In this document: piece after piece, positions 8,060 through 15,202 of the stretch
Numbering within the stretch: the first letter of the stretch is position 1
Layout: every line of letters starts with the position of its first letter
Origin: Bacteroidota bacterium
GTDB taxonomy: Bacteria > Bacteroidota > Ignavibacteria > UBA10030 > UBA8401
Direction of reading: 5' to 3'
DNA length: 17,587 bases
Assembly (NCBI GenBank): GCA_023229405.1
Contig: JALNZH010000041.1
Location: forward strand, 1 to 17,587
Translations under genes and position numbers: made by a program
The notes under the pieces: model-generated
Seen by the model: the letters and a program-made list of their open reading frames with translations, nothing else
What the model was told of the DNA's origin: nothing
The model's database searches: none

Positions 8060-8728
8060 TTACGGTTTTCCGGTGAGATCGAGCATATGCGTTTCTGAAT
8101 TTTTCAGATACGGTTTGAACTGCGGATCTTCCAGGGAGGAAAGTTTCTTCACAATGTCGGCCAGTCGGTGACCGTTGGCCATCATTGTATCGATATCATT
8201 CTTCAGTTCGGATTCGCGCGGAGTGCCAATCTTTTTTTTCATCACCTGCAGCGTCAGCATAATAATGCCAAGCGGATTATTTATTTCATGTCCGACGGTG
8301 ATAGCAAGCTCGGTGACCGCTTTTTGATGTTGAAATTTGGAAAGTTCCTGCTGCAATGCGGTGATGCGAAGTCCGACATTAACACGGGCGACAAGTTCTT
8401 TATCGTTGAACGGCTTCGTCATAAAGTCGTCTGCTCCCTGTTCCATTCCTTCAATTTTATCTTCTGCAGAATCCCGCGCCGTTAGAAGGATGAAATATGC
8501 ATATTTCAAGTCGGGATGGTTTTTTATGTTGCGGCAGAATTCTGTACCGTCCATCTTCGGCATCATCCAGTCGGAAATAATCAGATGCGGGCGTTGTTCC
8601 TCTGCGACCTGAAGTCCGTGCTCGCCGTTTTCGGCGAGATGCACTTCATATCCGAGTGCGGTAAGACGCTTCTGGAGGAAGGATCGGATGTAGTTGTCGT
8701 CGTCGACAACAAGAATTTTGATAGCCAT
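8060..8728 (-). CDS. response regulator receiver fused to an orphan histidine-kinase DHp domain
   Basis: Residues 1-122 form a complete CheY-like receiver: acidic pair D10/D11, phosphoacceptor D53 in ISDWMMP, T83 and K105 (TKPF). A linker helix leads to a kinase-type dimerisation and phosphotransfer region (about 134-200) with the H-box VGHEINNPL, phosphoacceptor H147 and a second helix at about 175-199. The protein ends at 222 with no N, G1 or G2 box, so the catalytic ATPase domain is absent. The downstream gene begins 52 nt later, leaving no room for a frameshifted ATPase domain. It could work as a phosphotransfer relay or a dimerising signal partner of a separate kinase. It begins 2 nt after the rqcH stop, with AAGG in the end of rqcH as a possible ribosome site, so translation is probably coupled. 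No DNA-binding domain is present. Confidence 0.88.
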   Translation of the reverse strand: MAIKILVVDDDNYIRSFLQKRLTALGYEVHLAENGEHGLQVAEEQRPHLIISDWMMPKMDGTEFCRNIKNHPDLKYAYFILLTARDSAEDKIEGMEQGADDFMTKPFNDKELVARVNVGLRITALQQELSKFQHQKAVTELAITVGHEINNPLGIIMLTLQVMKKKIGTPRESELKNDIDTMMANGHRLADIVKKLSSLEDPQFKPYLKNSETHMLDLTGKP

Positions 8729-8730
8729 AA

Positions 8731-10413
8731 TTAAGCCTTATGTTCGGGCAAGACGGGCTGAACAAATATAACTTTTTCCTTATCAAGTGCAACTGTTCCG
8801 GCGGGAGCCCCTTTTGGCTTGTGGATGTATTTCCGCTCGGTTATTGCGACCGGCACATGTTTGGCGTTTTTCATTTTGCTGTAGTATGCTGCGATCGATG
8901 CCGCTTGTTCAATCGCTTTTTTCGTCGGTGCTCCCTGAGCGCTGCCGAGTTTCAGGACGACGTGCGATCCACTGGAACCCCTTGCATGGAACCACAAGTC
9001 GTTCGGTTTGGCATATCTGAATGTCAGCAGGTCGTTGTTTGCGCTGTTCTTTCCCGCATACACCGTAAACCCGCCGTCGACTGCAAAAGTCTTGAATGGT
9101 GGAAGTTCGTTCTGTTCCTGTTCCGTCATATACCCGAGTTCTTTAACCATTTCCCCATGGAATTGTAAGAAATTTTTTAGTGAAATACTGTCGACTATGG
9201 CGTTAATTTTCTCTAATAGACCATTCAACGCCGTCAATCGTTTTTGCAAAATTTGTATTCGTTCTTTTGCTTCTTCCCGTCCATTTTTTGCTTTTTTTGC
9301 CTTTTCGAAGTATCGCTCGGCGTTCTTTTGGGGAGAAAGAGCCGCATCGAGAGGAATCGAGATCGTTCTATCTGGGTCGGACGGATCGACAGCGGACAGT
9401 TCCGCCGCTCCTTTGGTGACGGTGGAAAGATGCGTCATGATTGCAACGGCATAGTGTTGGTAGCGCTCGGCACGGGACGACTCAGTCAACTCTGCATCTA
9501 CGGCCCGAACAGTTCGTTCGGCCTTTTCATGTTCTTTGTGCATCCACGAAACGATCTCTTTTTTCTTCTGCAGGTATGACGATGTGGAGCGTTCAAAACT
9601 GATGAATCGTTGAATACCGGTAAAGAGATCGTTGTATTGTTCACTGCGATTGGCAGACAGATGATTCAGCGGTATCAATGAAAAACAGAGAGGAGACCGA
9701 TCGTCAAAATAGATCATGGGAACACTATGTTCCATTCCGATGATCTGATTCGCGATCGTTGTTATGTTCGAAACAATTTTTTGTGCATCGTCCGGTGTAC
9801 AATTCTGCCGATGAGCATCAGAACGAACGATGACCTCTTCCGCAAGCAGTGTCCCTAGTTTGGGAACTGCTTTTTTTATTGCGCGGAATGTATCATTTGT
9901 TTCTTTACAAAATTCCACGATCACATGAACCGTCATTTCTTTTTCCGGCATCATTGTGCTGACAGAAACCGTTTGTTGATCCAACGGATATGTTTTCTGT
10001 TTTCCGAGCGCCTCTTTTTTATTCAAAAATGCATCAGAGACGGTTCCCGTTTCGTCCAATAACACCACATTCGCTGATGAAGCGAACATCTCCAAACAGA
10101 GCCGGAGTCCGCCGGAAATAGTGATAACGATAACCCGGTCCGACGCGCTCATCTGGACCGATTCAATGTGTCGATCGATCAGCATAGGGAACAAATCGAT
10201 TGTGTTCTTATGGGTGCGCGTATTGTTCTCCCGCGCAACGATATAATTCTCACGGGCGTTGCAACATACGGTGACTGTGTGCGGCTCCGGTGCATACACA
10301 AGAATGGAGAGTGTATTCTTTTCCTGTGAATAGACTTCGGCGATCACCGTACGGGCATACCGCTGATGGAGCACCCGGGCTATATGAAGAAGCGTGAAAT
10401 AATTGGAAAGCAT
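8731..10413 (-). CDS. rqcH: RqcH / NFACT-family ribosome quality control factor (Rqc2 homologue)
   Basis: RqcH binds stalled 50S-peptidyl-tRNA complexes and recruits tRNA-Ala to add a C-terminal alanine tail that marks the chain for degradation; older annotations call it fibronectin-binding protein. The 560 residues show an NFACT-N domain (about 1-160) with the D92-R93 pair, matching by position the Asp97-Arg98 pair of B. subtilis RqcH that is needed for tailing; a helical HhH-like part (about 165-230); long coiled-coil arms (about 275-410); and an NFACT-R domain (about 438-550) with DLWFHARG at 472-479 and GSHVVL soon after. Length is normal. No Shine-Dalgarno site precedes the ATG. It follows the pyrG terminator and is tightly coupled to the receiver-DHp gene downstream. 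Confidence 0.94.
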   Translation of the reverse strand: MLSNYFTLLHIARVLHQRYARTVIAEVYSQEKNTLSILVYAPEPHTVTVCCNARENYIVARENNTRTHKNTIDLFPMLIDRHIESVQMSASDRVIVITISGGLRLCLEMFASSANVVLLDETGTVSDAFLNKKEALGKQKTYPLDQQTVSVSTMMPEKEMTVHVIVEFCKETNDTFRAIKKAVPKLGTLLAEEVIVRSDAHRQNCTPDDAQKIVSNITTIANQIIGMEHSVPMIYFDDRSPLCFSLIPLNHLSANRSEQYNDLFTGIQRFISFERSTSSYLQKKKEIVSWMHKEHEKAERTVRAVDAELTESSRAERYQHYAVAIMTHLSTVTKGAAELSAVDPSDPDRTISIPLDAALSPQKNAERYFEKAKKAKNGREEAKERIQILQKRLTALNGLLEKINAIVDSISLKNFLQFHGEMVKELGYMTEQEQNELPPFKTFAVDGGFTVYAGKNSANNDLLTFRYAKPNDLWFHARGSSGSHVVLKLGSAQGAPTKKAIEQAASIAAYYSKMKNAKHVPVAITERKYIHKPKGAPAGTVALDKEKVIFVQPVLPEHKA

Positions 10414-10457
10414 AAAAGAAGATACGAAAAGGGAGTTGGAGTTTCTTTAAAAACCAA

Positions 10458-10484
10458 TCGCTCCCGCACTGTTTCCGGGAGCGA
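10458..10484 (-). terminator. rho-independent terminator after pyrG
   Basis: On the minus strand TCGCTCCCG (10484-10476) pairs over 9 bp with CGGGAGCGA (10466-10458) around a 9-nt loop, followed by TTGGTTTTT. It lies 22 nt past the pyrG stop and 44 nt before the rqcH start, so rqcH is probably transcribed from its own promoter or by read-through. Confidence 0.88.
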
Positions 10485-10506
10485 CTTCGTTCAACTGCGA
10501 ACAGTA

Positions 10507-12126
10507 TTATTTTTTTGTTCTGCTGTATTCCACTGCTGCTTTCACAAAATCACGGAAGAGCGGGTGAGGATTGAGCGCACGCGACTTCAGTTCCGGATGG
10601 AACTGACCGCCGACAAACCAGGGATGATCCTTTAATTCGGCGATCTCCACCAGATTGTTGTCCGGCGATGTGCCACTGAAGACCATGCCGTGTTCGGCCA
10701 GTGTTTTACGGAACTTATTATTTACTTCATACCGGTGGCGGTGACGTTCGTAGATTAATTCTTTTTTATATGCCGCATACGCTTTCGTTCCTTTTTGAAC
10801 CGCACACGGATATGCGCCGAGCCGCATCGTACCACCCATATTTTTAATATTTCTCTGGTCCGCCATCATATCAATCACGTTGTATTTGGATTTTTTGAAC
10901 TCCGTGCTGTGCGCACCCTTCATACCGCACACGTTTCGGGCGAATTCAATAATAGCACACTGCATTCCCAAACAGATTCCGAAGAAGGGAATTTTATTTT
11001 CGCGGACATACTGAATTGCCTTAATCTTCCCTTCAATGCCGCGGATTCCGAAGCCTGGTGCAACGAGCAAACCGTTCACGTCGCTCAACAATTCTTCCAC
11101 ATTATTTCCATCCAGTTCTTCCGCGCGGATCCATTTTACATCGACGGCGACATCGTTTTCCGCGCCTGCGTGAATGAACGATTCGGAAATACTTTTGTAT
11201 GCATCCTTCAATTCGGTGTATTTGCCGACAAAACCAATCGTTACACGGTCGCTCGGTTCTTTTACTCGATGAACAAACCGGGTCCATTTTCGCAGATCTG
11301 GCTTGTTCGCCTTCACGTTCAGTTTTTCCAGTACGATCTTATCGAGTCCTTCTTTTTCAAAATGAAGCGGAAGTTCGTAGATCGTTTCTACATCGCGTCC
11401 TTCAATCACCGCTTCGGTTTCTACGTTACAGAACAGGCCGATTTTTTCACGCACTTCCCGCGACAGACGTTTCTCTGTACGGCAAATGAGGATGTCCGGC
11501 TGCATTCCGATTTCGAGCAACGTTTTTACGCTGTGCTGCGTCGGCTTTGTTTTAATTTCGCCGGCGGATTTGATATAGGGAATTAACGTAACATGAATGC
11601 TGAGAGCGTTGCGCTTGCCGATATTCAATGTAAATTGACGGATTGCTTCCAAAAAGGGAAGCGATTCGATATCGCCGACCGTGCCGCCGACTTCGGTAAT
11701 AACTACATCGTATTTTCCGGTTGCCCCAAGCTGGCCGATACGCCTCTTAATCTCGTCTGTAATGTGCGGAACAACCTGCACCGTTGCGCCGAGATAATCG
11801 CCGCGCCGTTCTTTATTGATCACTTCATAATAAATCTGGCCGGTCGTCGCATTGTTTAACTTGGATGTATTCACATCCAAAAAACGTTCGTAATGACCCA
11901 GATCGAGGTCGGTCTCTGCTCCGTCGTCGGTCACATACACTTCGCCATGCTGATACGGAGACATGGTTCCCGGGTCGACATTCAAATACGGATCCATTTT
12001 TTGGATCGTAACGCGGAGTCCGCGTGATTTTAACAAGAGTCCGAGTGATGCTGCCGCGATTCCTTTTCCGAGAGAGGAAACGACGCCGCCGGTAACAAAA
12101 ATATATTTAACGTGTGGTTGTGCCAT
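10507..12126 (-). CDS. pyrG: CTP synthase
   Basis: PyrG converts UTP to CTP using ATP and glutamine, the last step of pyrimidine nucleotide synthesis. From the ATG at 12126 it has 539 residues, normal for the family. The synthase domain (about 1-270) opens with the nucleotide-binding GGVVSSLGKG (13-22) and includes KMDPYLNVDPGTM and EVGGTVGDIES. The class I glutamine amidotransferase domain (about 295-535) has nucleophile C385 in GICLGMQ and the H510/E512 partners in QFHPE. A TTG codon three residues upstream (12135) is a less likely start; neither has a visible ribosome site. It ends at a strong terminator. Upstream lie the decayed transporter gene and kdsB, whose product consumes CTP. Confidence 0.98.
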   Translation of the reverse strand: MAQPHVKYIFVTGGVVSSLGKGIAAASLGLLLKSRGLRVTIQKMDPYLNVDPGTMSPYQHGEVYVTDDGAETDLDLGHYERFLDVNTSKLNNATTGQIYYEVINKERRGDYLGATVQVVPHITDEIKRRIGQLGATGKYDVVITEVGGTVGDIESLPFLEAIRQFTLNIGKRNALSIHVTLIPYIKSAGEIKTKPTQHSVKTLLEIGMQPDILICRTEKRLSREVREKIGLFCNVETEAVIEGRDVETIYELPLHFEKEGLDKIVLEKLNVKANKPDLRKWTRFVHRVKEPSDRVTIGFVGKYTELKDAYKSISESFIHAGAENDVAVDVKWIRAEELDGNNVEELLSDVNGLLVAPGFGIRGIEGKIKAIQYVRENKIPFFGICLGMQCAIIEFARNVCGMKGAHSTEFKKSKYNVIDMMADQRNIKNMGGTMRLGAYPCAVQKGTKAYAAYKKELIYERHRHRYEVNNKFRKTLAEHGMVFSGTSPDNNLVEIAELKDHPWFVGGQFHPELKSRALNPHPLFRDFVKAAVEYSRTKK

Positions 12127-12227
12127 AGGTGTCAATGTTTAAATGATATAAATAACGAATTAACATTCGAGGTTACGTGAATACCATACGAGCGTTTTTA
12201 TTCTGAGCGTGCTCAATCCAACTCAGC

Positions 12228-12569
12228 TCACAACTTCACACCCTTCGTATGTTTCATAGACATCATGCCGAAGATACACGTCATGAGTGTGATTGCGATC
12301 GGATAAATTAATCCGGCGTAATTGTCCCGGTCAGTGCAACACGCGCAACACCGATCAGCGGCACTAACCTGCCGAACACACTGTTGCCGATATGATACGG
12401 CCGTGACACTGAAGTGTGCCGGATTTTCTTTCGGAAAGAATGATTCAGACATAATCGGCGCAAGGCTTCCGAAGATATAAAAATCGTACCATTCAATCAG
12501 GGTTCCAACAGATACTGCACCGATGTCGTCCCAGATTTTGTTCTCTTAGAGGAAATCGGTGTTGGTCAT
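12228..12569 (-). pseudogene. decayed, internally deleted MHS-type MFS transporter gene
   Basis: An ATG at 12569 opens a frame broken at codon 8 by TAA (12546-12548). Reading on in frame gives a typical N-terminal stretch of a metabolite:H+ symporter, including VGTLIEWYDFYIFGSL and SESFFPKENP. The text then jumps straight to the C-terminal part of the same family: PYHIGNSVFGRLVPLI is found in another frame (about 12422-12325), then the original frame resumes with YAGLIYPIAITLM and ends KHTKGVKL at 12228. So about 114 codons remain of a protein normally over 400 residues: one large internal deletion, a nonsense codon and two shifts of frame. Most core helices are missing, so it cannot transport. 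It sits between kdsB and pyrG on their strand. Family assignment rests on my recall of conserved motifs. Confidence 0.8.
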
Positions 12570-12710
12570 AAAATATTTGTTCTGTATAAAACAGGTGGAC
12601 AATCATTCGAATTTGTTCTGTTACACTAGGTGACAACCTCATTCCGTCGTAGTTCAATGATGATTCCGGAATGCCACTTTGGTTGGAAATTTCAGCGGCG
12701 AATATTTGTC

Positions 12711-13457
12711 CTACTGGGTATTCAAATAATTGATAACCTTTTGCAGATCTTCCGGAGTATCCACGGGAAGTGATTCGTACTCTGTGATAACGCATCGAAT
12801 TTTGTACTCGTTTTCTAGAATCCGCAGTTGCTCCAGCTTTTCTGCGATCTCCAGCGGAGTTTGCTTCAGTGTTGTGTATTTCTGAAGGAACTCTGCACGG
12901 TAGACATAAATCCCGAAATGTTTATAAAATCCGGTGTTGCTGACCCATTCTTCATCCGTGCGCGCATCGCGCACGTACGGAATTGGAGAACGGGAAAAAT
13001 ATAATGCATAACTGTTCGCATCTAACACCACTTTCACAACGCTTGGATTAACGACATCCTGATGCGATGTCGTCCGTTTTACTGCAGTACTGACAACAGC
13101 CGAAGGATCTTCGATTAACGCACGGATCGTTTGATCAATTAATTGCGGATCGATCAACGGTTCGTCCCCCTGAATATTGACAACGATATCAGCATTAAAA
13201 TTTTTCGCCACCAATGCTATCCGATCGCTTCCGCTCTGGATATCGACGGGGGTCATTGCCACATTACCGCCGAACGCGGTAACCGCAGCGACGATACGTT
13301 CGTCATCCGTAGCAACAACAACATGAGTAAGCAATGTTGACCGCTGCGCCTGTTCGTACACTCGCTGCACCATTGGTTTTCCGCAGATATCCACCAGCGG
13401 TTTCGCAGGAAGCCGGGTGGACGCATAACGGGATGGTATGATGCCGATAATATTCAT
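12711..13457 (-). CDS. kdsB: 3-deoxy-manno-octulosonate cytidylyltransferase (CMP-Kdo synthetase)
   Basis: KdsB joins Kdo to CMP from CTP, activating it for lipid A-core assembly, so the organism should make Kdo-containing lipopolysaccharide. The 248-residue protein is full length. Visible motifs are PSRYASTRLPAKPL at 8-21 (R10 and K19 for nucleotide and phosphate binding), SGSDRIA at 75-81, NIQGDEP at 94-100 with metal ligand D98, HFGIYVY at 180-186, EKLEQLR at 206-212, and VDTPEDL with the second metal ligand D233. The ATG start lacks a clear ribosome site. It is the first gene after the 741-bp repeat mosaic. The next intact gene is pyrG, supplier of its CTP; adjacency of Kdo genes and pyrG is seen in other Gram-negatives. 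Confidence 0.97.
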   Translation of the reverse strand: MNIIGIIPSRYASTRLPAKPLVDICGKPMVQRVYEQAQRSTLLTHVVVATDDERIVAAVTAFGGNVAMTPVDIQSGSDRIALVAKNFNADIVVNIQGDEPLIDPQLIDQTIRALIEDPSAVVSTAVKRTTSHQDVVNPSVVKVVLDANSYALYFSRSPIPYVRDARTDEEWVSNTGFYKHFGIYVYRAEFLQKYTTLKQTPLEIAEKLEQLRILENEYKIRCVITEYESLPVDTPEDLQKVINYLNTQ

Positions 13458-13485
13458 AGAATCATCTGAAAAAAAGGTTGTCCTT

Positions 13486-13522
13486 TGTCATACTGACGCT
13501 GAGTGCAGCGAAGCGGAAGAAT
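13486..13522. repeat. short palindromic repeat, GTCATACTGA family, member 1
   Basis: The stretch begins TTGTCATACTGA and carries CGCTG/CAGCG arms around AGTG (a 5-bp hairpin) and then GAAGCGGAAGAATCT. A related sequence in the opposite orientation is found at 16527-16561. Sequences of this style recur in intergenic space of many FCB-group genomes as far as I recall; copy number in this genome cannot be seen here. Confidence 0.65.
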
Positions 13523-13584
13523 CTTGTTCTTTCATTTGAGTGCATACTTGTCCAAAATAAATCATACAAGAGAAAAACTTATTC

Positions 13585-13655
13585 CTTCTTTTCTTGTTGG
13601 GGTTCCGAAGGAATGCCGACATGGTATAAAGATTTGGTCGGCACAAGAAAAGAAG
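13585..13655. repeat. branched inverted repeat (three-way-junction fold)
   Basis: An outer 13-bp perfect stem, CTTCTTTTCTTGT (13585-13597) with ACAAGAAAAGAAG (13643-13655), encloses two inner hairpins: TTCC/GGAA (13603-13606 with 13610-13613) and GCCGAC/GTCGGC (13615-13620 with 13637-13642). The last stem closes directly against the outer one. It is followed by ACAAG/CTTGT (13657-13671), a further small hairpin, and then the 270-bp repeat. Confidence 0.8.
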
Positions 13656-13679
13656 CACAAGAACCCCTTGTGAAATGTA

Positions 13680-13952
13680 ACGCGCGCGCTGAATCCGGTT
13701 CGCACTTGCCCGTAGATGGCAAAAAACGCCATCAAACGTCCCTTCATGATTTCAGGCCCCCTCTTTTTCTCCCCCTTGGTAGGGGGAGAAAAAGCACGCT
13801 CACTCCTCCTAAATTTCGCTCCCAACCACATCTCATCCAACACTGTAAGAAATGTAGGGGAGGGCTTACTTTTCTCAACATACCATATCTTCCATACATC
13901 CACCTGTTTCGATAAATTTTGTCAATAAGGGTTTTATTTTTGGACAGCTATG
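13680..13952. repeat. 270-bp dispersed repeat, copy 2
   Basis: Direct-orientation partner of 1-274. Similarity starts here at the base matching window position 1 and ends at GACAGCTATG (13952). Differences concentrate in two patches, about 13757-13770 and about 13794-13826, while the stretch about 13835-13905 and the left 75 bases are nearly identical. This copy has the perfect version of the central hairpin. Bases left of 13680 cannot be compared because copy 1 is cut by the window. Confidence 0.92.
13763..13794. repeat. 14-bp perfect hairpin inside repeat copy 2
   Basis: CTTTTTCTCCCCCT (13763-13776) and AGGGGGAGAAAAAG (13781-13794) pair perfectly around TGGT. A T run on the left arm and an A run on the right make it look like a terminator stem from either side, but without a free U tract. 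In copy 1 the same stem has a C/A mismatch and loses most of the T/A extension. Confidence 0.75.
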
Positions 13953-13970
13953 ATTTGAGTGGAAAAACGA

Positions 13971-14040
13971 GATTCCTCATCGCATCATGCCTGCACCAAT
14001 GGCGTCCCTTTGGGACCGGTAAGCAGGCGCTCCACGGAAT
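13971..14040. repeat. nested stem-loop element next to repeat copy 2
   Basis: Three nested pairings are visible: ATTCC (13972-13976) with GGAAT (14036-14040), GCCTGC (13989-13994) with GCAGGC (14023-14028), and GTCCC (14004-14008) with GGGAC (14012-14016) around TTT. It begins about 20 nt after the end of copy 2 and ends about 160 nt before the gatC stop. The style matches a dispersed structured repeat; no second copy is in the window. Confidence 0.55.
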
Positions 14041-14198
14041 GATATTGATATGAGATTTTTCAGATGTCTCTTCATAATCAGTATTTGGTGATTGCGAACG
14101 AATGTTTATTATGAACGTGCAATCTTCAAGTGTAGGAACAGAAATGTTTGTGGTTTACATTGAATATATCAGAAACTTTTCGCAACGCCCCTTGTTTC

Positions 14199-14486
14199 TT
14201 ATCCTATCACTTTCGGTACTTTAAAATGTTCATCCGTTGCTGCCGGTGCATTTTTCAATGCTTCATCAGTCGGTGTGGACGGTGTTACGACATCTTCGCG
14301 AAACACATTCTGCAGTTCGATCACCTGCGCCAGCGGTTCGACATTGGCTGTATCTACGGAATTCAACTGATCCATATATTTCAAGATGTCGTTGAACTGA
14401 TGCGTGAACTTTTCTTTTTCGGTGTCGGAGAATTCCAATTTTGCCAGCTTCGCGATATGTTCTACATCCTTAATGGTGACGGACAT
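14199..14486 (-). CDS. gatC: aspartyl/glutamyl-tRNA amidotransferase subunit C
   Basis: GatC is the small subunit of the GatCAB amidotransferase that converts Glu-tRNA-Gln or Asp-tRNA-Asn to the amidated form; it packs between GatA and GatB. The 95 residues show the family pattern: a start with VEHIAKLAKLEFS (8-20), a helix ending FNDILKYMDQLN, the VDTANVEPL stretch at 44-52, and a C-terminal FREDVVTPS plus FKVPKVI. Size is normal. GAGGTG about 6 nt before the ATG lies in the end of plsC, and only 2 nt separate the plsC stop from this start, so translation is probably coupled. gatA and gatB are not in the window. Confidence 0.96.
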   Translation of the reverse strand: MSVTIKDVEHIAKLAKLEFSDTEKEKFTHQFNDILKYMDQLNSVDTANVEPLAQVIELQNVFREDVVTPSTPTDEALKNAPAATDEHFKVPKVIG

Positions 14487-14488
14487 GG

Positions 14489-15202
14489 TTACACCTCTTC
14501 CCGGTAATTTTTGGTTATAATCTCTTTCACTGTGTTCATCAGTGTTACTTCATCTTCGCGTGTTACGATCGATGTTGTTTCGATGGGAATTTCGATTTTC
14601 ACTTCAATCTTCGACGGTTGAATATCGAACGACCCTTTTGGCAGAATCCGGAAACTTCCGTTGATTGTCACCGGTACCAATGGCACACCAGATTTTGCTG
14701 CCAGTGCAAACGCACCCCGTTTGAACGGCAGAAGTTTTCCGTCCCGCGTGCGTGTTCCTTCGGCAAATAATAATACCTGTCCGCCAGACCGGACATCGTT
14801 TGCCGCCCGGTCCAGACTTTTCATTGCTTCCGTTCCTTTGCTCCGGTCCACCATAATGTGGTGACCCCACCGGAGTGCCCAGCCCCAGAACGGGACGTAT
14901 GATAATTCTTTTTTGAACATGATCCTGATATGGGGAAATGTTTTCATCATTACGGGAATATCGAACATGCTGGCGTGGTTGCTTACCAAAATGTAATTGC
15001 CGTATGGATCGACTTTTTCCAATCCAACGACTGCCACTTCAATCCGGCAGATGAACAGTGCGAATCTCGTCCATGTCCGGCCACACCAAAAATACGTTCT
15101 GCCCGAACGGTCAAAAGGAATCGTAATGATGGCGGCGATGGAAAAAGGAATGCACGTTGTTGCAATCACTATTAATCGGAGTATGGTGATGGCCCATCTC
15201 AT
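14489..15202 (-). CDS. plsC: 1-acyl-sn-glycerol-3-phosphate acyltransferase
   Basis: PlsC adds the second acyl chain to lysophosphatidic acid to give phosphatidic acid, at the inner membrane. In this 237-residue protein a hydrophobic N-terminal segment (about 5-30) should anchor it. The acyltransferase motifs are in order: NHASMFD (75-81, catalytic H76 and D81), the acceptor-binding region KKELSYVPFWGW (97-108), FAEGTRT (146-152) and VPLVPVTI (173-180). The ATG overlaps the M48 protease stop by 4 nt (ATGA) and has GGAG about 8 nt upstream; gatC follows after 2 nt. These contacts indicate one transcript. The substrate could be another lysophospholipid, but the motif set is typical for PlsC. 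Confidence 0.95.
   Translation of the reverse strand: MRWAITILRLIVIATTCIPFSIAAIITIPFDRSGRTYFWCGRTWTRFALFICRIEVAVVGLEKVDPYGNYILVSNHASMFDIPVMMKTFPHIRIMFKKELSYVPFWGWALRWGHHIMVDRSKGTEAMKSLDRAANDVRSGGQVLLFAEGTRTRDGKLLPFKRGAFALAAKSGVPLVPVTINGSFRILPKGSFDIQPSKIEVKIEIPIETTSIVTREDEVTLMNTVKEIITKNYREEV

Larger units (their letters stand above)
13458..14198. other. 741-bp gene-free stretch built from stacked repeats
   Basis: Between kdsB and gatC there is no believable gene. In order it holds a short palindromic repeat (about 13486-13522), a branched inverted repeat (13585-13655), the second copy of the 270-bp repeat (13680-13952), and a nested stem-loop element (about 13971-14040). The rest, 14041-14198, is AT-rich without clear structure apart from a weak AGAAAC/GTTTCT dyad near 14170-14198 just after gatC. 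Open frames of 113 and 145 codons across this region are made entirely of repeat sequence and I do not call them. Confidence 0.75.

Noticed and set aside
10795..11586. 263-codon plus-strand frame opposite pyrG
   Set aside because: Antisense shadow of a highly conserved gene; rich in Phe, His and Arg without family motifs.
12493..12795. 100-codon minus-strand frame between kdsB and the transporter remnant
   Set aside because: It starts inside kdsB in another frame and runs into the remnant out of frame; no recognisable content.
13562..13903. 113-codon minus-strand frame
   Set aside because: Made of the same repeat sequence read on the other strand; not protein-like.
13478..13915. 145-codon plus-strand frame across the repeat mosaic
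   Set aside because: It is assembled from the short palindromic repeat, the branched inverted repeat and the 270-bp repeat, has no ribosome site, and shows no domain pattern.
1..13952. The 270-bp repeat as an insertion sequence with terminal inverted repeats
   Set aside because: The two ends (GCGCGCGC start, GACAGCTATG end) are not inverted copies of each other and no transposase frame is present, so I list it only as a repeat.
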